A DNA stretch of 36,117 nt from Clostridia bacterium (GTDB lineage: Bacteria > Bacillota > Clostridia > Oscillospirales > CAG-272). Each line of letters begins with the position of its first letter. The first letter of the stretch is position 1. The notes beneath the pieces are model-generated. The model ran no database searches. It worked only from the letters and a program-made list of their open reading frames with translations, and was not told where the DNA came from. The DNA is taken from assembly GCA_017531765.1 (NCBI GenBank), contig JAFXKJ010000089.1:1-36117 (forward strand), read 5' to 3'. Of this stretch, positions 13,905 to 22,187 are shown in pieces. A program made the translations under genes and the position numbers.

Positions 13905-15221
13905 TTACTCAATGAACTCAAATTCCATACCGCAGAAGTTTACAGTATCGCCTTCCTCGCATCCTGCCTCGCGGAGACGGTCAATGATGCCGCCGCGAAT
14001 GAGAGAGCGCTCGAAGTACATGAGAGATTCCTTGTCGCTGAAGTTTACTCTGCCAACAAGCTTTTCAGCCCATTCACCCGATACGATGAACGCCGCGTTA
14101 TCTGCTCTGCGGATGGTAACGTTTTCAGAACCTGAAAGATCGTCTTCAACTTCAGTCTCGGGAATGATCTCAGGCTCGTAGGTGATAACGGGAGGAAGCG
14201 TTTCAAGAATCTTCGCGGTCTTGTCCACAAGCTCCTTGAGATTCAGCTTGTTAGCGGCTGAAATATAAACCACATCATAGTCGAGGGCGTTTGCGATGGT
14301 CTCAAGCTCCTTAGCTTCTTCGGAAACCGCGGGAATAAGAGAGAATTCCTCAACTCCGTTTACCATAAGGTCAGCCTTATTAGCCGCGATGATGCGGGGA
14401 CGGGACGCAAGCTCGGGAGAGAACTTTTCAAGCTCTTCTGAAATTACGTTGAAGTCTTCAAGAGGAGTTCTGCCTTCGGTACCCGCAACGTCAACTACCT
14501 GAATGAGCATACGGCATCTTTCAATGTGACGGAGGAAGTCGTGACCCAGACCGAGACCGTCGGAAGCACCCTCGATAAGACCGGGGATGTCAGCCGCAAC
14601 GAATCCTGCCTCGCCGCCGATGCTTACAACACCGAGAGAAGGCTCAAGAGTTGTGAAGTGGTACTCGGCTACCTTGGGACGAGCCGCAGAAATTGCCGCG
14701 AGAAGAGAAGACTTACCCGCTGAGGGAAGACCGACAAGACCAACGTCAGCAATCATCTTAAGCTCAAGAAGAACTTCCTTTTCTTCACCGGGAAGACCGT
14801 TTTTTGCGAAACGGGGGATCTGCCTTGTGGGTGTGGCAAAATGCTTGTTGCCCCAACCGCCGCGGCCGCCCTTACAGATGATGAAATCACCGTCGTCGCA
14901 CATATCCTTGATTATCTTGCCGCTTTCGGGATCACGGACAAGTGTACCCCTCGGCACTTTGATTATAATATCTTCGCCGTTTTTACCGTGGAACTTTGCT
15001 CCACCGCCGTTTTCACCGTTTTCAGCGGTGAATTTTCTTTTGTAGCGGAACGCGAGAAGGGTGTTTGCCGAATCGTCACAGCGGAAAATAACATTTCCTC
15101 CGTGACCGCCGTCACCGCCGTCGGGTCCGCCCTTGGCAACGTACTTTTCACGTCTGAAAGAGATAGCACCGTGACCGCCGTTGCCTGCTTTTACGTATAT
15201 TTTGATTTTGTCTATAAACAT
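13905..15221 (-). CDS. obgE: GTPase Obg
   Basis: Obg is an essential GTPase linked to 50S ribosome assembly, stress and cell-cycle control. The 438-residue protein has the Gly-rich Obg domain (residues 1-158, with KAGNGGHGAISFRREKYVAK and GGPDGGDGGHGGNV), the G domain with P-loop GLPSAGKSS (about 164-172), the switch-II-like DIPGLIEGASDGLGLG and the NKAD motif, then a C-terminal OCT domain (from about residue 365, FIVSGEWAEKLVGRVNFSD), so it is the full three-domain form. ATG 15221 follows CGGAG. It is the third gene after the aminotransferase and ppa, with a 23-bp gap, and ends at a terminator. Confidence 0.97.
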   Translation of the reverse strand: MFIDKIKIYVKAGNGGHGAISFRREKYVAKGGPDGGDGGHGGNVIFRCDDSANTLLAFRYKRKFTAENGENGGGAKFHGKNGEDIIIKVPRGTLVRDPESGKIIKDMCDDGDFIICKGGRGGWGNKHFATPTRQIPRFAKNGLPGEEKEVLLELKMIADVGLVGLPSAGKSSLLAAISAARPKVAEYHFTTLEPSLGVVSIGGEAGFVAADIPGLIEGASDGLGLGHDFLRHIERCRMLIQVVDVAGTEGRTPLEDFNVISEELEKFSPELASRPRIIAANKADLMVNGVEEFSLIPAVSEEAKELETIANALDYDVVYISAANKLNLKELVDKTAKILETLPPVITYEPEIIPETEVEDDLSGSENVTIRRADNAAFIVSGEWAEKLVGRVNFSDKESLMYFERSLIRGGIIDRLREAGCEEGDTVNFCGMEFEFIE

Positions 15222-15244
15222 TTGTTACTCCGTTTTTTTGTTTC

Positions 15245-15781
15245 TTAGCAAAGACTTGTGAAAAGTCTGTCGTATCGATTTATGCATTCCTCGATAGTTG
15301 CTCTTGCTTCATCGGGACCGCGGAGATCGTCAACGTCAGTGTGACGGTTTTCAAGCTGCTTGTACACCTTGAAGAAGTGGCTCATTTCATTGAAGATATG
15401 CTCGGGAAGGTCAAATACCGACTTGTACATATTGTAGTTGGGGTCAGAGTGAGGAATTGCTATGATCTTCTCGTCGGGGCTTCCAGAGTCGATCATGTTG
15501 ATAACTCCGATGGGGTAAACGTCAACGAGAGTCATGCTTGCAATAGGCTCCGAGCAGATAACAAGTACGTCGAGAGGGTCGTTGTCCTCAGCATACGTAC
15601 GGGGAATGAAGCCGTAGTTTGCGGGATAATGAGTGGAAGTATAGAGAATACGGTCAAGACGCATGATACCGGTCTCTTTGTCCAGCTCATATTTCAGCTT
15701 ACTTCCCTTGGAAATTTCAATTACAGCGGAAAAGCTTTCGGGAGTTATGCGCTTGGGATTGATGTCGTGCCATATGTTCAT
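15245..15781 (-). CDS. ppa: Inorganic pyrophosphatase, family I
   Basis: This enzyme hydrolyses pyrophosphate to two phosphates and drives biosynthetic reactions forward. The 178-residue product carries the family I signature around EDNDPLDVLV (residues 65-74, with Asp66, Asp68 and Asp71 as metal ligands), together with SKLKYELDKETG, HYPANYGFIPRTYAED and NYNMYKSVFDLPEHI. The length is normal for the soluble bacterial type. It lies between the aminotransferase gene (26-bp gap) and obgE (23-bp gap) and is likely cotranscribed. The ribosome site before ATG 15781 is weak. Confidence 0.95.
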   Translation of the reverse strand: MNIWHDINPKRITPESFSAVIEISKGSKLKYELDKETGIMRLDRILYTSTHYPANYGFIPRTYAEDNDPLDVLVICSEPIASMTLVDVYPIGVINMIDSGSPDEKIIAIPHSDPNYNMYKSVFDLPEHIFNEMSHFFKVYKQLENRHTDVDDLRGPDEARATIEECINRYDRLFTSLC

Positions 15782-15807
15782 ACATTTTACCGTCTCTTTC
15801 TTTATTT

Positions 15808-16998
15808 TTATTTGATCATTTCTCTTGCAACTTCACCGAGAGCTTCAACACCGCGTATAATAGCCTCGTCGGAGGGAGTGGAATAGTTGAGTCTGAAGGA
15901 CTGTGAGGGAGCATTCTGATCGGGGTTGAAGGTAGCACCGGGAACTACGGCAACCTTTTTTACAAGAGCGCGCTGAACGAACTCCTTCGCGTCAAGCTCA
16001 TCGGGAAGAGTACACCAAATGAAGAGACCGCCTTCGGGACGTGTGTACTTAATGCACGCGGGGAGATTCTTGTCAAGGCAGTCAAGCATCAGACTGCACT
16101 TGTTTCTGTAAAGCTCGCGGATCTTTTCGATGTGAGCGTCAAGATCGTACTCTGTGATGAAGCGATAGCAGAGCATCTGGAAGAAGTTGTTTGTGTGAAC
16201 GTCCTCGACCTGCTTTGCGATTACCATCTTTTGAATTACCTCGCGGGGACCGCGGATAAAGCCAACACGCATACCTGCGGAAAGGATCTTTGAGAATGAA
16301 GAACAGTAGAGAACGATGCCTTCGGTATCGATTGATTTGATTGTAGGTACGTCCTCTCCCGCGAAACGGAGCTCGCCGTAGGGATTGTCCTCGATGATGA
16401 TTACTTTGTGTCTGAGTGCGATCTCGTAAACCTGTTTTCTGTTTTCGAGAGTGGAGGTAATACCTGCAGGATTGTGGAAGGTGGGAATAAGGTAGAGAAG
16501 CTTTGCTTTGGGATTTGCTTCAAGTGTTTTTTCAAGCTCATCGGTGTTGATACCGTCATCGGAAAGGGGTACTCCAACAGTTTCACATCCGCAGGAACGG
16601 AATGCGTTAAGAGCACCGATAAAGGAGGGATTTTCGCATACTACCGTGTCACCTTCGTTGCAAAGAGCCTTACAAGCAAGCTCGATACCCTGCTGACCGC
16701 CTGTAGTGATGATCGTCTGATCGCCGTCACCCTTGATATTGAACTTAGACTCAAGTCTCTTGTCAACTTCGCCGATAAGAGGTGTGTAGCCTTCGGTAGT
16801 ACCGTACTGAAGCGCGGCTGTGGAATGATTTGCAAAAATATCAGCGGCAAGAGCACCGAATTCCTCTGCAGGGAAAGAAAGGGGAGAGGGGTTTCCTGCG
16901 GCAAAGCTGATAATTGTGGGGTCTGCAAGTGACTTAAAGATCTCGCGGATCGCGGAGGGCTTCATTGAAGCTAACTTATCAGAAAAAATATATTCCAT
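15808..16998 (-). CDS. PLP-dependent aminotransferase, fold type I (LysN/2-aminoadipate-like)
   Basis: The 396-residue protein is a class I/II aminotransferase of the group that includes 2-aminoadipate and aromatic or branched-chain aminotransferases. Visible landmarks: IISFAAGNPSPLSFP near the N-terminus, TTGGQQGIELACKAL, the PTFHNPAGIT stretch, EDNPYGELRF, the PLP Lys237 in YCSSFSKILSAGMRVG and the C-terminal FRLNYSTPSDEAIIRGVEAL. The absence of an N-terminal GntR domain separates it from MocR regulators. The amino-group donor and acceptor cannot be fixed from sequence. ATG 16998 follows AAAGGAC, and the operon promoter lies at 17045-17073. Confidence 0.9.
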   Translation of the reverse strand: MEYIFSDKLASMKPSAIREIFKSLADPTIISFAAGNPSPLSFPAEEFGALAADIFANHSTAALQYGTTEGYTPLIGEVDKRLESKFNIKGDGDQTIITTGGQQGIELACKALCNEGDTVVCENPSFIGALNAFRSCGCETVGVPLSDDGINTDELEKTLEANPKAKLLYLIPTFHNPAGITSTLENRKQVYEIALRHKVIIIEDNPYGELRFAGEDVPTIKSIDTEGIVLYCSSFSKILSAGMRVGFIRGPREVIQKMVIAKQVEDVHTNNFFQMLCYRFITEYDLDAHIEKIRELYRNKCSLMLDCLDKNLPACIKYTRPEGGLFIWCTLPDELDAKEFVQRALVKKVAVVPGATFNPDQNAPSQSFRLNYSTPSDEAIIRGVEALGEVAREMIK

Positions 16999-17044
16999 AA
17001 CTGTTTGGTGTCCTTTGCTATCAAATTAAAATATTCCAATATAT

Positions 17045-17073
17045 ATTCTACCATACAGCGGAAAACATTACAA
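17045..17073 (-). promoter_or_regulatory. Promoter of the aminotransferase-ppa-obgE operon
   Basis: On the minus strand TTGTAA (complement of 17068-17073), a 17-nt spacer and TAGAAT (complement of 17045-17050), with a TATGG extension before the -10. Confidence 0.65.
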
Positions 17074-17165
17074 GAGTAATTGATGCCAAAAGAAGTAAAA
17101 ATATCAGTTTTTTTATAGTAGTTGTAAATAATTGAAGAAAATATTGCGTGAATTTGTTCTGCTTA

Positions 17166-17194
17166 TTGAATAAACAGAAGAAATATGATATAAT
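17166..17194 (+). promoter_or_regulatory. Promoter of the small membrane protein gene
   Basis: TTGAAT (17166-17171), 17-nt spacer, perfect TATAAT (17189-17194). Divergent from the aminotransferase promoter. Confidence 0.7.
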
Positions 17195-17244
17195 AAAACG
17201 AAAAGTTTTGAGATTGCTCTCGCATTTCGGAGGAAAGTCCATTA

Positions 17245-17694
17245 ATGAAGAAGTTTTTAATTGAAGCAAAAAGGGTATTGTCCATCGCGTGCGTTCTGAA
17301 TACCGTTTTGATCACGTTTCTTTATACCGTGGGTAAGCTCATCAGTCCCAACTGGATCCCCCGCTTCGGTATGATGTGGATCATTCTCGGTATCTCCGTT
17401 GTTTTCGGTATTGCCGAAAGAGTTTTCGTCCTCGGCGAAACGTCCTTTTTACCCCTTCTCGGTCACTTCGGCATCAGCCTCGTCGGCTTTGTTTTGATCT
17501 TCGTTGTCGGCGGCGGGTACGCAAAAAGCGGCGGTCAGCTTTTTATAGCCATGTTCTTGTTCTTTATTGCATATTCCGCGATCATGGGTGTAAGAATGGG
17601 TGTTCGGTCTGCCATCAACCGCAAAAAGAATGACAGGGAAGAGTATTCTTCCATGTTCGACGAAAACAAAAAGAAAGTTAGCCGTAAAAAATAA
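17245..17694 (+). CDS. Four-helix membrane protein, DUF3021-like
   Basis: The 149-residue product has four hydrophobic segments: about residues 11-31 (VLSIACVLNTVLITFLYTVG), 42-61 (FGMMWIILGISVVFGIAERV), 71-92 (LLGHFGISLVGFVLIFVVGG) and 98-116 (GQLFIAMFLFFIAYSAIMGV), then a charged tail rich in Lys, Arg and Glu. The size and four-helix plan recall DUF3021 proteins, but I see no decisive motif. ATG 17245 follows GGAGGAAAG. It has its own promoter and stands between the divergent aminotransferase operon and pyrH. Function unknown. Confidence 0.75.
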   Translation: MKKFLIEAKRVLSIACVLNTVLITFLYTVGKLISPNWIPRFGMMWIILGISVVFGIAERVFVLGETSFLPLLGHFGISLVGFVLIFVVGGGYAKSGGQLFIAMFLFFIAYSAIMGVRMGVRSAINRKKNDREEYSSMFDENKKKVSRKK

Positions 17695-17704
17695 CGAAAA
17701 ACTA

Positions 17705-17733
17705 TTTACAAAAATGTCTGTTTAGGGTAAAAT
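17705..17733 (+). promoter_or_regulatory. Promoter before pyrH
   Basis: TTTACA (17705-17710), 17-nt spacer, TAAAAT (17728-17733). It leaves a leader of about 120 nt before pyrH, in which I see no known riboswitch. Confidence 0.65.
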
Positions 17734-17861
17734 ATATCTTAGCAGGAAATCAAATCAAATATTATTACTTGGAGTTTAGCGTGAGAGTATAAACAGTTAT
17801 AATCTAAACTGCAGTTGTTTCATTATCATTTTGTGCAGCCATAGGCTGAATGGAGGTTGTT

Positions 17862-18611
17862 ATGGCAGTAAAGTATAAACGCGCCTTTCTGAAGCTTTCC
17901 GGTGAGGCTCTTGCAAAGAAGGATCCCGTGACAGGTGAACAGAAAGAGATATTCGATACGGAGATTCTTGATAGAATAACTACCGTCATCAAGGAATGTA
18001 TTGATATGGGCTGTGGCTTCGGTATTATGATCGGAGCCGGAAATATCTGGCGGGGAAAGTTCGGACGTGGTGTAAACCGTGCAAAGGCAGACCACATGGG
18101 TATGCTGGCAACCACCATAAATTGCCTCAGATTCCAGGATGCTCTTCAGAAAAAGGGTGTTGATGCAGTTGTTATGTCAGCGGTTTCAATGACTGATTTC
18201 GCGGAAAGCTTTAATTACGAAAAGGCAATCAGCTATATTGATTCAGGACGCCCCGTTATCTTTGCTTGCGGTGCGGGTATTCCCTATATCTCAACCGATA
18301 CCGCGGGTGTTATTCGTGCGCGAGAGATCGAGGCTGACGTTATGCTTATGGCAAAGAATGTTGACGGTGTTTACTCCGCCGACCCTGCAAAGGATCCCAC
18401 TGCGGTCAGATACAAGACCATAACATACCGCGAATGTATAGACCGCGGAATTGAAGCACTTGACCCCTCCGCATTTGCCATCGCGGCAGACAGCGGTATT
18501 GACATTGTAGCTTTCGCTCTTAAGGAATTTGACCTTATTCGCGCGGCGGTCAGCGGCGAGTCTGTCGGTACTCTCGTTACGTCAGGTGACGTAGCTTGCG
18601 AGCTGTACTGA
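17862..18611 (+). CDS. pyrH: UMP kinase
   Basis: PyrH phosphorylates UMP to UDP in pyrimidine nucleotide synthesis. The 249-residue protein of the amino-acid-kinase fold has KRAFLKLSGEAL at the start, GFGIMIGAGNIWRGK, DHMGMLATTINCL, FACGAGIPYISTDTA and ADVMLMAKNVDGVYSADPAK, all typical of bacterial UMP kinase. ATG 17862 is chosen because TGGAGG lies 6 nt upstream; an in-frame ATG at 17850 overlaps that site. Stop is TGA at 18609-18611, and reading past it would run far into frr without TAA or TAG, so TGA is a true stop here. It opens the pyrH-frr-uppS-cdsA-dxr-rseP-ispG-polC run. Confidence 0.96.
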   Translation: MAVKYKRAFLKLSGEALAKKDPVTGEQKEIFDTEILDRITTVIKECIDMGCGFGIMIGAGNIWRGKFGRGVNRAKADHMGMLATTINCLRFQDALQKKGVDAVVMSAVSMTDFAESFNYEKAISYIDSGRPVIFACGAGIPYISTDTAGVIRAREIEADVMLMAKNVDGVYSADPAKDPTAVRYKTITYRECIDRGIEALDPSAFAIAADSGIDIVAFALKEFDLIRAAVSGESVGTLVTSGDVACELY

Positions 18612-18661
18612 TCAAACGTAGTTTATTATAAAGATGCCAAAAGGCAGAAATGGAGTTATAT

Positions 18662-19216
18662 ATGAAGCTTGATACAAAAGAATTCGAAAGAAAAATGAAA
18701 AAGTCCATCGACGTTTACGTTGATACTCTCGCTACCATCAGGGTAGGCAGAGCCAATGCAGCGGTTCTCAACGGTATCACCGTTGACTACTACGGTATGG
18801 AAACTCCCATTAACCAGATGGCAGAGGTCAAGGTAAGCGATGCTAAGACTCTTATGATCCTTCCCTGGGATTCTACAACTCTCAAGAGTATCGAGAAGGC
18901 TATTCTTGCATCCAATATCGGAATCAATCCTCAGAACGACGGTAAGTCGCTGAGACTTGCTTTCCCGCCTCTTACAGAGGAACGCCGCCGCGAGCTTAAG
19001 AAGCAGGTTTCCGGCATGGGCGAGGATGCTAAGGTATCCGTAAGAAACATCCGCCGTGAAGGAATCGACGCCGCTAAGGATATGAAGAAGGCAGGCACAA
19101 TGACTGAGGATGAGCAGAAGCAGTCCGAAAAGGCTATGCAGGATCTTACAGATAAGTATACTAAGGAAATCGATAAGATCACATCCGAAAAAGAAACAGA
19201 GATCATGTCCATATAA
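18662..19216 (+). CDS. frr: Ribosome recycling factor
   Basis: Frr splits post-termination ribosomes together with EF-G. The 184-residue product has the standard length and motifs: DTLATIRVGRANAAVLNGIT, VDYYGMETPINQMAEV, LILPWD-like text in TLMILPWDSTTLKSIEKAI, NDGKSLRLAFPPLTEERR and VSVRNIRREGIDAAK. ATG 18662 follows TGGAG by 7 nt; the ATG at 18650 lies before that site and is less likely. It is 50 bp after pyrH. A GC-rich hairpin separates it from uppS. Confidence 0.96.
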   Translation: MKLDTKEFERKMKKSIDVYVDTLATIRVGRANAAVLNGITVDYYGMETPINQMAEVKVSDAKTLMILPWDSTTLKSIEKAILASNIGINPQNDGKSLRLAFPPLTEERRRELKKQVSGMGEDAKVSVRNIRREGIDAAKDMKKAGTMTEDEQKQSEKAMQDLTDKYTKEIDKITSEKETEIMSI

Positions 19217-19224
19217 TCTTAAAC

Positions 19225-19285
19225 GGAGCCAGCGCCCTGATCCCTCGGGAGTTTCCCGAGGTCTTGGGGCGCGATACTTGTTTTT
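19225..19285 (+). promoter_or_regulatory. GC-rich hairpin leading into the uppS start
   Basis: GCGCC (19232-19236) pairs with GGCGC (19268-19272), and CCTCGGGA (19243-19250) pairs with TCCCGAGG (19254-19261). The hairpin is followed by GATACTTGTTTTT and then the uppS ATG. No ribosome site lies in the 13 nt before ATG; the only GGAG is at 19225-19228, on the far side of the hairpin. Confidence 0.7.
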
Positions 19286-20023
19286 ATGTTTGGTAGAAAA
19301 AAGAAAAATATAGACGCTGCAACTCTCGTTGAAGCCACCGAATTACGTCATATTGCCTTTATAATGGATGGAAACGGACGTTGGGCGAGCTCCAAGGGAC
19401 TTCCTCGAGAGGCAGGCCATAGAGAAGGCGCGAAGAATTTCAAAGAGGTGGTCAGATACTGTAAAAAGATCGGTATTAAGTACGTGACCGTTTACGCCTT
19501 CTCCACCGAAAACTGGAAAAGACCCAAGAGGGAAGTCGATGCCATCATGAACCTCCTTGACGGTTATATTACCGAGGCTAAGACGGAAACCGATATTGCA
19601 TACAGATTTATCGGCTCTCGTGAGGGACTTCCCGCCGAGATAGCATCGAAGATCGATTTTCTTGAAGATATGACCGTCGGACGTGAGTACAGGCTGAATG
19701 TCGCGCTGAATTACGGAGGCAGGGCTGAGATCGTCACCGCCGTAAACAAAGCTATTGCCGAGGGACTGACCGAGCTCACAGAGGACGACATATCTAAAAG
19801 GATATACACATCCGATTGCCCGGAACCCGATCTTATTGTCCGTACCGGCGGAGAGCTCAGGACCTCAAACTTTCTGATGTGGCAGGGTGCTTATTCCGAA
19901 CTGTTCTTCTCGGATAAATTGTGGCCCTCTTATTCTACAGAGGATGTTGATCTGGCTATCATGAGCTTTTCCCAAAGAAAAAGACGCTTTGGCGGACTTG
20001 ATAAAAATACGAAAACTAAATAA
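19286..20023 (+). CDS. uppS: Undecaprenyl diphosphate synthase
   Basis: UppS extends farnesyl diphosphate with isopentenyl units in cis to undecaprenyl diphosphate, the lipid carrier for peptidoglycan precursors. The 245-residue protein has RHIAFIMDGNGRWASSKGLP (residues 21-40, catalytic Asp28), AGHREGAKNFKEVVRYC, VTVYAFSTENWKRPKREV, LNVALNYGGRAEI and the C-terminal DLIVRTGGELRTSNFLMWQG followed by AYSELFFSD. The usual R-T-S-G-E appears as R-T-G-G-E here. The start ATG lacks a nearby ribosome site and follows a strong hairpin. Followed by cdsA after 77 bp. Confidence 0.95.
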   Translation: MFGRKKKNIDAATLVEATELRHIAFIMDGNGRWASSKGLPREAGHREGAKNFKEVVRYCKKIGIKYVTVYAFSTENWKRPKREVDAIMNLLDGYITEAKTETDIAYRFIGSREGLPAEIASKIDFLEDMTVGREYRLNVALNYGGRAEIVTAVNKAIAEGLTELTEDDISKRIYTSDCPEPDLIVRTGGELRTSNFLMWQGAYSELFFSDKLWPSYSTEDVDLAIMSFSQRKRRFGGLDKNTKTK

Positions 20024-20100
20024 GACCGCTTTCCTTTCAGTCAATACCTGCGGTTTTGTAAATATATGAAAAATATAAAGAAAAGGTATGGTGAAAAACT

Positions 20101-20931
20101 ATGCTGACAAGAATAATTACTGCAATTGTTGCGCTGTGCGCTTTCATTCCGATCTTGATCTTTTCCGATACTGTCGCTTTCCCCATTGCGATGGCACTTC
20201 TCTCATGTATCGGTGCTGTTGAGCTTCTCCGCTGTGTCGGAATGAAGAAGATAACATTTACCGCCATTACTGTACTTATTGCTTTGGCAGTTCCCATGGG
20301 TGCCAGATACATAGAAGATAAGCTTTTGCTTATTTCCGCTTTTTTTGCGGTGTTCTTCGTATATCTTATCATAATTCTTGCTTCAAGTGTGTTCTCAAAA
20401 GGACAGTATGATACAGCAGAGGCTTCCACAACATTTACTATGGTCTTCTATATAGTAGCAAGCTTTTCCTCAATCGTTCTCCTGAGAGATTCCGTTTACG
20501 GCACGTCTCTCTACCTTTTGGCATTCTTAGGTCCCTGGATGAGCGATACTATGGCTTATTTCTGCGGACGCGCATTCGGTAAGCATAAGCTTATTCCCAA
20601 CGTAAGTCCAAAAAAGACTGTGGAAGGAAGCATCGGAGGCATTACCTTTACAGGTATTGCATTTGCGTTTTACGGATATTTTATGATCGACGGGGCAAAA
20701 ACTCCCTTGGCTATCGCTGTTCTTTTCGTGATGGGTGTACTTGTATCTGTTGTCTCTCAGATCGGTGACCTTATTGCTTCCCTCATTAAGAGAAAATACG
20801 GTATCAAAGATTACGGTAAGCTTTTCCCCGGTCACGGCGGTGTATTGGACCGTTTTGACAGTGTTTTGATTACTGCTCCCGTTATTCTTATCATCGCAGA
20901 GATCGCCGCGAGATATAATATTTTCGGTTGA
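20101..20931 (+). CDS. cdsA: Phosphatidate cytidylyltransferase
   Basis: CdsA makes CDP-diacylglycerol from CTP and phosphatidate, the branch point of phospholipid synthesis, in the membrane. The 276-residue product is strongly hydrophobic with about eight membrane segments, and has the family signature near the C-terminus: SLIKRKYGIKDYGKLFPGHG followed by GVLDRFDS (about residues 227-254). The FGKHKLIPNVSPKKTVEGSI segment is also typical. The ribosome site is weak (GGTG 8 nt before ATG 20101). Stop TGA; reading through would run on into dxr, so it is a true stop. dxr follows after 32 bp. Confidence 0.95.
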   Translation: MLTRIITAIVALCAFIPILIFSDTVAFPIAMALLSCIGAVELLRCVGMKKITFTAITVLIALAVPMGARYIEDKLLLISAFFAVFFVYLIIILASSVFSKGQYDTAEASTTFTMVFYIVASFSSIVLLRDSVYGTSLYLLAFLGPWMSDTMAYFCGRAFGKHKLIPNVSPKKTVEGSIGGITFTGIAFAFYGYFMIDGAKTPLAIAVLFVMGVLVSVVSQIGDLIASLIKRKYGIKDYGKLFPGHGGVLDRFDSVLITAPVILIIAEIAARYNIFG

Positions 20932-20963
20932 TTTTTTGAAATCACAATAAAGGACGTGTTTTT

Positions 20964-22142
20964 GTGACTGATTACAGTAAACTTACAGTCTCTATCCTCG
21001 GAAGTACAGGTTCGGTAGGTACTCAGGCAGTGTGCGTCGCTCGGGAAATGGGTGTACGGGTCGCCATTCTCGCCGCAGGAAGGAACTACCGCCTTCTTGC
21101 CGAGCAGGCATCAGTGCTTTCTCCCGAGATTTTAGCCGTATCCGATAAGGAAACTGCGGAACGGCTCGTGAGCCTCGTTGGGGACTCTTACCGTGTTATT
21201 TACGGTGCCGACGAGCTTGAAAAATGTATACTTGAGACTTCCCAAGACGTTATCGTTCATTCTATCGCAGGACTTGAGGGAACACGTACGGCTCTTGCGG
21301 CGGCACGGACAGGTGCCAGAGTCGCTATGGCAAATAAAGAAGCCATTATCGCTGCGGGCGGTTTTATCAAGCACGAGCTTTCAAGGTCGGGCGGAATCAT
21401 GGTCCCCGTGGACAGTGAACACAGCGCAATCTTTCAATGCCTGAGAACACAAGGAGATAAAGTCTCTTCCGAGATCGTGAAACGTATTCTTCTTACGGCA
21501 TCGGGTGGTCCTTTCTTTGGTAGAACTTCTGCTGAAATGGCTGATGTAACCCCCGAAATGGCACTTGCCCATCCCACGTGGAAAATGGGTCCCAAGATCA
21601 CTATCGACTCGGCAACTCTGATGAATAAAGGCTTTGAGGTAATGGAGGCAGTCCGTCTGTTTGACGTTGATGCCGACAAAGTTGAAGTTGTCATCCACAG
21701 GCAGAGCATAATTCACTCCATGGTTGAGTATATTGATAACAGTGTTATCGCTCAGCTTGGTGCTCCCGATATGCGTACGTGCATCAGATATGCGCTGTCC
21801 TACCCCGAAAGGGCTGTTGCCGATTACGGCCAGTTAGACTTCAAAAAGCTTTCACGTCTTACCTTCGATGCTCCCGATTTTGAAGCTTTTCCCCTTCTCG
21901 GTGTTGCATATGACGCGATAAAGGCTGACGGCATAATGCCCGCGTCTCTCATCGCCGCAGATGAGGTTGCCGTAGATGAGTTCCTCCGCGGCAGACTCGG
22001 ATTCGGAGACATTCCGAAGGTCGTTTGTGACACTCTCGAAAAGCTTACACAAAAATCCATATCATCGACGGAAGAGATCTATTCTGTTGTTGGTGAAGCT
22101 AAAAGCGTGGCTGTTGATGCCGCAAAAAAATATCGAATTTAA
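20964..22142 (+). CDS. dxr: 1-deoxy-D-xylulose-5-phosphate reductoisomerase
   Basis: Dxr converts DXP to 2-C-methyl-D-erythritol 4-phosphate with NADPH, the committed step of the MEP isoprenoid pathway. The 392-residue protein begins with the dinucleotide loop SILGSTGSVGTQ (about residues 10-21), then RVAMANKEAIIAAGG, the metal-site PVDSEHSAIFQCL, LLTASGGPFFG, PTWKMGPKITIDSATLMNKG and FEVMEAVRLF, all typical. The start is GTG 20964 with AAAGGA upstream; no ATG fits the family N-terminus. Its product pathway feeds uppS in the same cluster, as does ispG further down. Confidence 0.96.
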   Translation: MTDYSKLTVSILGSTGSVGTQAVCVAREMGVRVAILAAGRNYRLLAEQASVLSPEILAVSDKETAERLVSLVGDSYRVIYGADELEKCILETSQDVIVHSIAGLEGTRTALAAARTGARVAMANKEAIIAAGGFIKHELSRSGGIMVPVDSEHSAIFQCLRTQGDKVSSEIVKRILLTASGGPFFGRTSAEMADVTPEMALAHPTWKMGPKITIDSATLMNKGFEVMEAVRLFDVDADKVEVVIHRQSIIHSMVEYIDNSVIAQLGAPDMRTCIRYALSYPERAVADYGQLDFKKLSRLTFDAPDFEAFPLLGVAYDAIKADGIMPASLIAADEVAVDEFLRGRLGFGDIPKVVCDTLEKLTQKSISSTEEIYSVVGEAKSVAVDAAKKYRI

Positions 22143-22187
22143 TCATTATCACCGTTAGTATACGGTTTGAAAGGAAGGTGACAGCAC

